This document shows positions 59,092 through 64,000 of a DNA stretch of 64,000 nucleotides, piece after piece (the first letter of the stretch is position 1; the number at the start of each line of letters is the position of its first letter). The notes beneath the pieces are model-generated. The model did no database searches, was not told the origin of the DNA, and saw only the letters and a list, made by a program, of their open reading frames with translations. Made by a program: the position numbers and the translations under genes. This DNA comes from Tetrastigma voinierianum (taxonomy: Eukaryota > Streptophyta > Magnoliopsida > Vitales > Vitaceae): contig JAEQBH010004674.1 in the NCBI GenBank assembly GCA_016808115.1, positions 124,001 through 188,000 of the forward strand. The letters run 5' to 3'.

Positions 59092-59428
59092 GTAACACCA
59101 ACCGTCCACAAATTCATTTTGGTTGACTCTACCCCTGTTGTTTTTAATTTTTATTACTAATCTTTTCCAGGCCCAGATATGGGACTCCCCACTACCCAAT
59201 TCCGGGTTGAGCCACCAACCCTCAACCTCAAGCAACAGCAAGTTCCAGAAGAGGCTCAAAAGAATGTATAACACCCATAAAGAGATCAATCTATTTATCT
59301 ATAAAGGAAAAAACAAATTATTCAACAAAAAAAAAAAAAGAAGTTTTGGTCATTAGTTCTTCAGCATCCACTCTATTATGTCTTTCCGAATCACTCCCTC
59401 AGGGACCCAGCCATCCTAAAACTCGATC
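59092..59428. other. junction from repeat array to gene-like region
   Basis: Short non-coding stretch with 'ccaggcccagatatgggactccc' and an A run at 59326-59338. No element or gene is defined. It could contain the 3' end of the minus-strand gene. Confidence 0.35.
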
Positions 59429-59863
59429 TCACTCATCCATTCGAATTCCAGAAGGACATCTGCCTGTACTGGTCGTCCGGCCGGCAAACGTCCGGGGCCG
59501 CATCATCATCGTGATGGCAGGGAAAGGTTTGTCCCACATGAATCTCGAAGAAGACGAAAACAAATGCCTGTTGGGTTCTTCCTGATTGAAGCTAGATTTT
59601 AGGGTGATGGTTTTCTGGTGTTGAGCATTGCTTACCTGCTTTGTCATGCTACTGCTTGTTGTGCCAGCTACATTAGGTTTTTCTACCGGACCGCGGATCT
59701 GGGCAGACGGTTTCATGCGGTCCAGGCGTCGGAGGATCCGGTTACCGAGGCTCCGGCCAACTTCGATGTCTCTTTCTTGAATGTTTCGGTGAACCTTTAG
59801 TGCTACATCAAAGACAGCTCGTGTTCGCCTGCAAATTGGGACATAGAGATTCGAAAAGAGCAA
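59429..59863 (-). CDS. unrecognised protein-coding segment (144 codons)
   Basis: This is one of the longest open frames in the window and unusually GC-balanced for the region. A TTTGCAG acceptor at about 59829 would start the exon at 59828. The frame then reads RTRAVFDVALKVHRNIQERD, GRSLGNRILRRLDRMKPSAQ and a Ser/Thr-rich stretch. A perfect donor CAG|GTAAGC lies at 59635, yet the frame continues open past it to 59429. A long amphipathic helix is likely. I do not recognise the family. With the exon at 60787-61035 it may form one minus-strand host gene. Confidence 0.5.
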   Translation of the reverse strand: MLFSNLYVPICRRTRAVFDVALKVHRNIQERDIEVGRSLGNRILRRLDRMKPSAQIRGPVEKPNVAGTTSSSMTKQVSNAQHQKTITLKSSFNQEEPNRHLFSSSSRFMWDKPFPAITMMMRPRTFAGRTTSTGRCPSGIRMDE

Positions 59864-60786
59864 AAGATGTCAAGTATTATACATGTCACAGGCACTATAC
59901 AAGTATGGTAGACGCATTAAGGCTCACTGGATCCGAAGCGAACAATATCTATATAATTGGACCGGGCCATTACGTAATCGTGGATCTAAGAAGATTTCAA
60001 ATTGCAACATCAGCATTGGCCCCAAGAGCCTAATTAATTAAAGCTAAGTTTCACTCTGATAATTATTTATGACTTGCAGTTTTGCAGTTGTTACATAAAT
60101 AATTAAAAAGATAATGTGCCTGACTTGAAATGGCTCATGCCTATTTCTATAATTAATAAGCGAGATATATGTCTCTAAAAAAAATGAATAAGATAATATG
60201 AAACAATAGATAAAATCAAAAGTTACCAAAAGATAAAATCAACAATTGATCATGTCTTTGGGATTTTTCTGCTCTTGAACATTAAATTTGATGATGGTTT
60301 GAAAATTTTCTCCATTTCTTTCACAAAGCATACAAATATTGAACTCGAAACCTAATAGAACTGAGAGCTTAACAGCAAGCGGCCATTGACACTCCATTCC
60401 AGACACTGATTTTTTTCTCTTTTAGTTTCTTTTGAGGCCTTCCTTTAGGTGCTCCTTGTATACATACTTTGGTGAACCTTTTTCTATTACTAAATTATAC
60501 ATACCTGTAGTTACCTATCTATGAAGAAAGAACAGATTCCAGACAATATTTCTTGCTTCTATTTTCCACATCTCCCATTTTCTCCTCTCATTAAGCTAAC
60601 CATGCTTGAGCAAAATTGACAAGAAACATGATATCAACAGAGAATTATTCTGACGACTAAAAACAACAAAGGTAGCATTCAATAGGAATCTGCAAAGTTT
60701 GATTTTCAGCACAGGTTCAAAGCTTTTAGGGCAGAACAAGATATTAGACAGGTGATTTGCCAGCAAATTTTTATCTTCTTACTTAC
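59864..60786. other. probable intronic or intergenic sequence
   Basis: AT-rich with no recognised coding sequence. If the two minus-strand open frames on either side belong to one gene, this is its intron or contains small undetected exons. Confidence 0.35.
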
Positions 60787-61035
60787 CTCAATCACTAGAG
60801 GGCAGTTTATGAACTCCACTTCTGTCTTATGCGAATATTGGCATAAACAGTGCCAAAATCTCTGATCATGATTCAAGATGCAGTAGAAACTGTGAACTGT
60901 CTGTTGATCTATTGAGGAATATCCACAAATATTTGCAACATCAAATAAGTTCAACACTTCATTGCTTAGTGCTTCCACAGGTTCCATTCTCGGGAAATTT
61001 CCATTCAACACTCCACTTCTGTCTTGTATGATCAA
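60787..61035 (-). CDS. unrecognised exon-like frame (83 codons to the donor)
   Basis: Starting from an ATG at 61035, the minus frame reads RSGVLNGNFPRMEPVEALSN, then VLNLFDVANICGYSSIDQQT and a Cys/His-containing stretch (FWHCLCQYSHKTEVEFINC). It reaches a consensus donor (GAG|GTAAGTAAG) at 60786. Composition is coding-like. I cannot name the family. It may be an upstream exon of the gene at 59.4-59.9 kb, or an internal exon with an upstream acceptor near 61050. Confidence 0.45.
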
Positions 61036-61800
61036 TTTAAGTGGCTAGCATAGTATCTCTCTGATATAATCAGTATGATAATATGCGCCCCTACCACAAA
61101 CTTCTTAATCATAAATATTAAACATACAATAAATTATAGGTGAAGATTCATTAAAATGGGCCATCACATTAAAACAGTGTTCTTTTTGCCTTCATTCTCT
61201 ATTGCTGTTTCCCCTATAGCTGGGTTTTGGGGATTCTGAGCTAATAGGATGTAGGCAATAACAGTAATCAAAATTTGGGGACTTGCCAATATAAGTGAAG
61301 GAACAATGAGGAGGAAATTAGGATGAATTCATGAGAGAAAAAACAATGCACACTAAGAAATTAGGAAATATGAACTCTCTTTAACCACAAAACCAGTGCT
61401 CGGTTCAGAAACTGTTCTTGAAAACAAATTTCTAACTCAGAGACCATGTTTGATAATCTTATGACAAAAACAAGTTTTTGAGAATTTGCTTTTTTTTTTT
61501 TTTTATAAATAAGTTTTTGAGAATTTGTTCAAGTGTTTTTAGTTGGGTTTTTTTATGGATAGCTCTAAGCAACAATTGAAAGTAAGGAGAACAGTTTGGA
61601 AACTTCACATTGTACATTACTACACAATACATTCATGGAGAAGGAGTCAGGGAAATTGGTTTTTTATATTTGAGTTCCCAAACAGAATTTTGTTCTTGAA
61701 AACAATTGAAAGTTCTTTTTAAGAACCATTTTCTGAAAATTGTTCTCAAAAGCATTCCCAACACCACCTAATATTTAGTGAAAGTAATGTAATCGGTAAT
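61036..61800. other. AT-rich sequence, possible MITE relic
   Basis: No gene is seen. Phrases such as 'aaactgttcttgaaaacaa' (61409) and 'ttgttctcaaaagcattccc' (61740), with 'gagaatttg' repeated at 61481 and 61518, suggest a worn small DNA element. The ends are unclear. Confidence 0.3.
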
Positions 61801-62860
61801 TGACTTATTCACCTAATATCACTTTTTCTTTAATGTACGTGGAACCCACTGAGTCCATGTTGTATATAATCCACACAACATGTAACCCTACATAATCCCC
61901 GCCAGTGTGCAAATGTCGACTCCTTCCCGCGTCACAATCACTAACAATCCAATGGACCATCAACCTAGTCCATGTCATGAATGACATCCATATACCGAGC
62001 CCTTGCCGGCTTAACAACACCCAATGCAATTTCCAAAGGGGTATCCAAATCTCCAGTCACTCCCGACTCCTATCACTCAACTCTAAGTCTACGTGATAAC
62101 CATGACCGTGTTTTCAACTTGAGTCACTCCCGAATCCTATCACTTAACTTTAAGTCTACGTGATAACTTGACCGTGTGTTTTCATCTCGAGTCACTCCCG
62201 ACTCCTATCACTCAACTCTAAGTCTTCGTGATAACATGACCATGTGTTTTCTCTCTCGGGCAACATAACTTTTCGGCTTACACTGCTAGCCTCTTACATT
62301 CACACAGAAATTTCGGATATCTCCACGGGTCTCTTACACCCACACTGACACACCCCCACCCCCTACCAACGGCGGGTGTGCCTACCACTACGAAAAATCC
62401 CCCAAAGAAGCACCCTAACGACTAGAAACTCCCGTGAAGCGGTCCTATTGCTTGTTTAAACCTCAGTATAAAAATTTTCTTTTATTTTTCTAACTTTTGG
62501 TTTCAAAATCTTCGCAATGTAAAACCTCGGGCAAGATGACGGCCGCGCATGTGACAATTCCAAACTCGTGATACACAATTTACACTTTATCCAAATATGA
62601 CAACCAGCAACCCAACACATTCTCACAAGAGTATACTATGTACATACATATGTTCCAATATACAATTCAAAGTATATCCTTACAAAATATTATTAATTAC
62701 GGCACTTGCACAAATGTCAGAAGAATCCTAATCTGCTCCAGCGTCCGGAGTGCCTATACCTGGAAAATAGTTTTTAAAACACAAAAATAATGAGCTAAAT
62801 GAGCTCAGTGAGTGTATGCGTTATAAAATGTTTTGCTTTTTCGGAAAACATTCCAAAACT
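61801..62860 (-). repeat. retroelement-like (probably Ty3/gypsy LTR, minus strand) sequence
   Basis: A 68-bp tandem repeat (62055-62260) is followed by C-rich 'cacacccccacccc' sequence and 'gtgcctatacctggaaaa ... gagctcagtgagtgtatgcg' wording that is common in plant gypsy LTRs read backwards. No paired LTR or TG/CA ends were fixed, so the boundaries are loose. Confidence 0.45.
62050..62262. repeat. ~68-bp tandem repeat, 3 copies
   Basis: 'gtcactcccgactcctatcactcaactctaagtctacgtgataaccatgaccgtg' starts near 62056, 62124 and 62190. Confidence 0.88.
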
Positions 62861-62879
62861 GTAAAACTTTCTTTTACAG

Positions 62880-63200
62880 AATATTTTCTAGAAGCCTTGC
62901 TTGCTTACTTTAAAGTTTCTAAAACTTTCTATACTTGCTTGCTTTTAAAAGTTTCTAAAACTTTTAATACTTGCTTGCTTTGCTTTGCTTTTCTTTAAAA
63001 GCTTATAAAACTTTTATAGCTTGCTTGCTTTGAAAAAGTTTATAAAACTTCTCTTTGCTTTGGTTTCGCTTTTATCTTGTTTTTAAAGTGTCTAAAACTT
63101 TTAATCAAATCTCTTGCTTAAAAGTTTCTCAAAACCTTCACACAAACCTGCTTTAAAAGCCTCTAAATCTTTATAAACACCTGAGCCCTGTGCTCAACTC
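62880..63200. repeat. CTTG-rich variable minisatellite
   Basis: Repeats of 'acttgcttgctttaaaagtttctaaaacttt' type, about 50 bases per unit with internal (CTTG)n and (CTTTG)n, cover this stretch. Confidence 0.75.
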
Positions 63201-63400
63201 GGTTTCTCTTGTTCAATAAAGGAGCCTCGGCTCTCACCAAGCCATTAAAATACCACTGAGCCCTGGGTCTCAACCTATTATTTTGAAATATAAACGCGAG
63301 CCTATGCTCAACCTGCTTGCTTTAAATTTAAGGAGCCCGCTCAACTGCAGATTAAAATCTCTACGGAAGCCTATGCTCAACCGTGCACCAATGGTTGATT
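63180..63400. repeat. 'gagccctgtgctcaac' repeat
   Basis: The phrase 'gagcc(c)tgtgctcaac' and variants appear about five times (63184, 63259, 63298, 63331, 63366), separated by AT-rich spacers of 35-75 bases. No coding sequence is seen. Confidence 0.6.
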
Positions 63401-63790
63401 TTTCAAAACTGAATGATCATGCTTATAAATCATCAACCACTGGAGGCCTATACTTGCTTGTTGTACCCTAGTGAACACATTCGGGCATCGACCGTGCTAC
63501 TGAAGGACTCCGTGGTCCCGCATCACCTAGGTGGAAGGGCCTTGGCTCACGTCACCTTTTCCGGTAAATATGGTGGAATTGACCTATGTCTCCATCACCA
63601 TAATTTAGTTAGAGCTCTTAACCTTATATACTCCTGTACGCGTTACTCTGCCTCCCTTTAAATGCCATGATGCATGACCTAAGTTTGCCGAATGCATGTG
63701 TGTTCAAAATGCATGTATGAGATCTTAACACCACCGTGCACGCATTTTACTCGAATGGGTTTGCTTGCTTAACTGTGGATTTTAGTTGTA
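63401..63790. other. retroelement-like sequence, no gene
   Basis: It holds 'tgaaggactccgtggtcccgcatcacc' and other moderately GC-rich sequence that fits the same LTR-like block. No domain is recognised. Confidence 0.35.
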
Positions 63791-63799
63791 CTGCTTTTC

Positions 63800-64000
63800 A
63801 CAAATATTCTCTTTGCTTGCTTGCTCATTGAAAAATGGTTTACAATTTAAAACAATTTACTTGCTTGCTCTTTGAAAAATGGTTTACAATTCAAAAACCA
63901 TTTGCTTACTTGCTTGCTTGCTTGAAAAATGGTTTAATAATTCAAAACCATTTGCTTATTTGCTTACTTGCTTGAAAAATGGTTTAATAATTCAAAACCA
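63800..64000. repeat. ~55-bp tandem repeat running off the window
   Basis: 'cttgcttgcttgaaaaatggtttaataattcaaaaccattt' recurs about four times to the last base, so the array continues beyond the window. Confidence 0.88.

Noticed and set aside
59346..59585. SAUR-like protein on the + strand because of 'IPEGHLPV'
   Set aside because: The SAUR motif does not continue into the conserved FVVPISYL..HP region, and the minus strand has the longer open frame and splice sites.

Overview
This is plant nuclear DNA, almost certainly from a eudicot. It is AT-rich, holds few genes, has GT-AG introns and TATA/Y-patch promoters, and is filled with Ty1/copia, Ty3/gypsy-like, CACTA, LINE, SINE and MITE sequence. 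Two host genes are recognised. One is a calmodulin-like EF-hand gene on the + strand at 5211-5695. The other is DPM2, the small regulatory subunit of dolichol-phosphate-mannose synthase, on the - strand, with coding exons at 7359-7451 and 7131-7268 and a probable leader exon near 9950-10035. A third, unrecognised gene or gene fragment lies on the - strand at about 59.4-61.0 kb, and a lone exon-like ORF lies at 2276-2536.

Between the host genes, about 12.2-59.1 kb is one nested repeat structure. Its base is a head-to-tail array of about four copies, plus a partial fifth, of a roughly 4.3-kb unit. Unit 1 is split by a 6.1-kb minus-strand LTR element (15084-21211). That element keeps only a short gag remnant and carries a large 27-bp in-frame minisatellite. 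Unit 2 is split by a full-length 5.9-kb copia element (23362-29243, 5-bp target duplication TGAGT). Unit 3 carries a foldback MITE (34500-34610) and is then split by a 17.1-kb CACTA transposon (37068-54208, 3-bp target duplication AAC). In each case the uninterrupted sister units show the empty site.

The CACTA element carries broken transposase genes of the TNPD/TNP2 and TNPA types on the + strand. It also holds two exons of a ubiquitin-specific protease with intron borders kept, a ~190-bp satellite array of about ten units, TA microsatellites, and palindromic subterminal arrays at both ends. The right edge of the window (61.8-64 kb) holds retroelement-like sequence with several minisatellites.

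Caution on quality: nearly every recognisable coding region, including the two conserved host genes, carries one-to-few-base indels while the surrounding residues stay conserved. An imperfectly polished long-read assembly explains this at least as well as gene decay, so frameshifts here should not be taken as biological without checking. Precise starts and stops inside broken genes are approximate.
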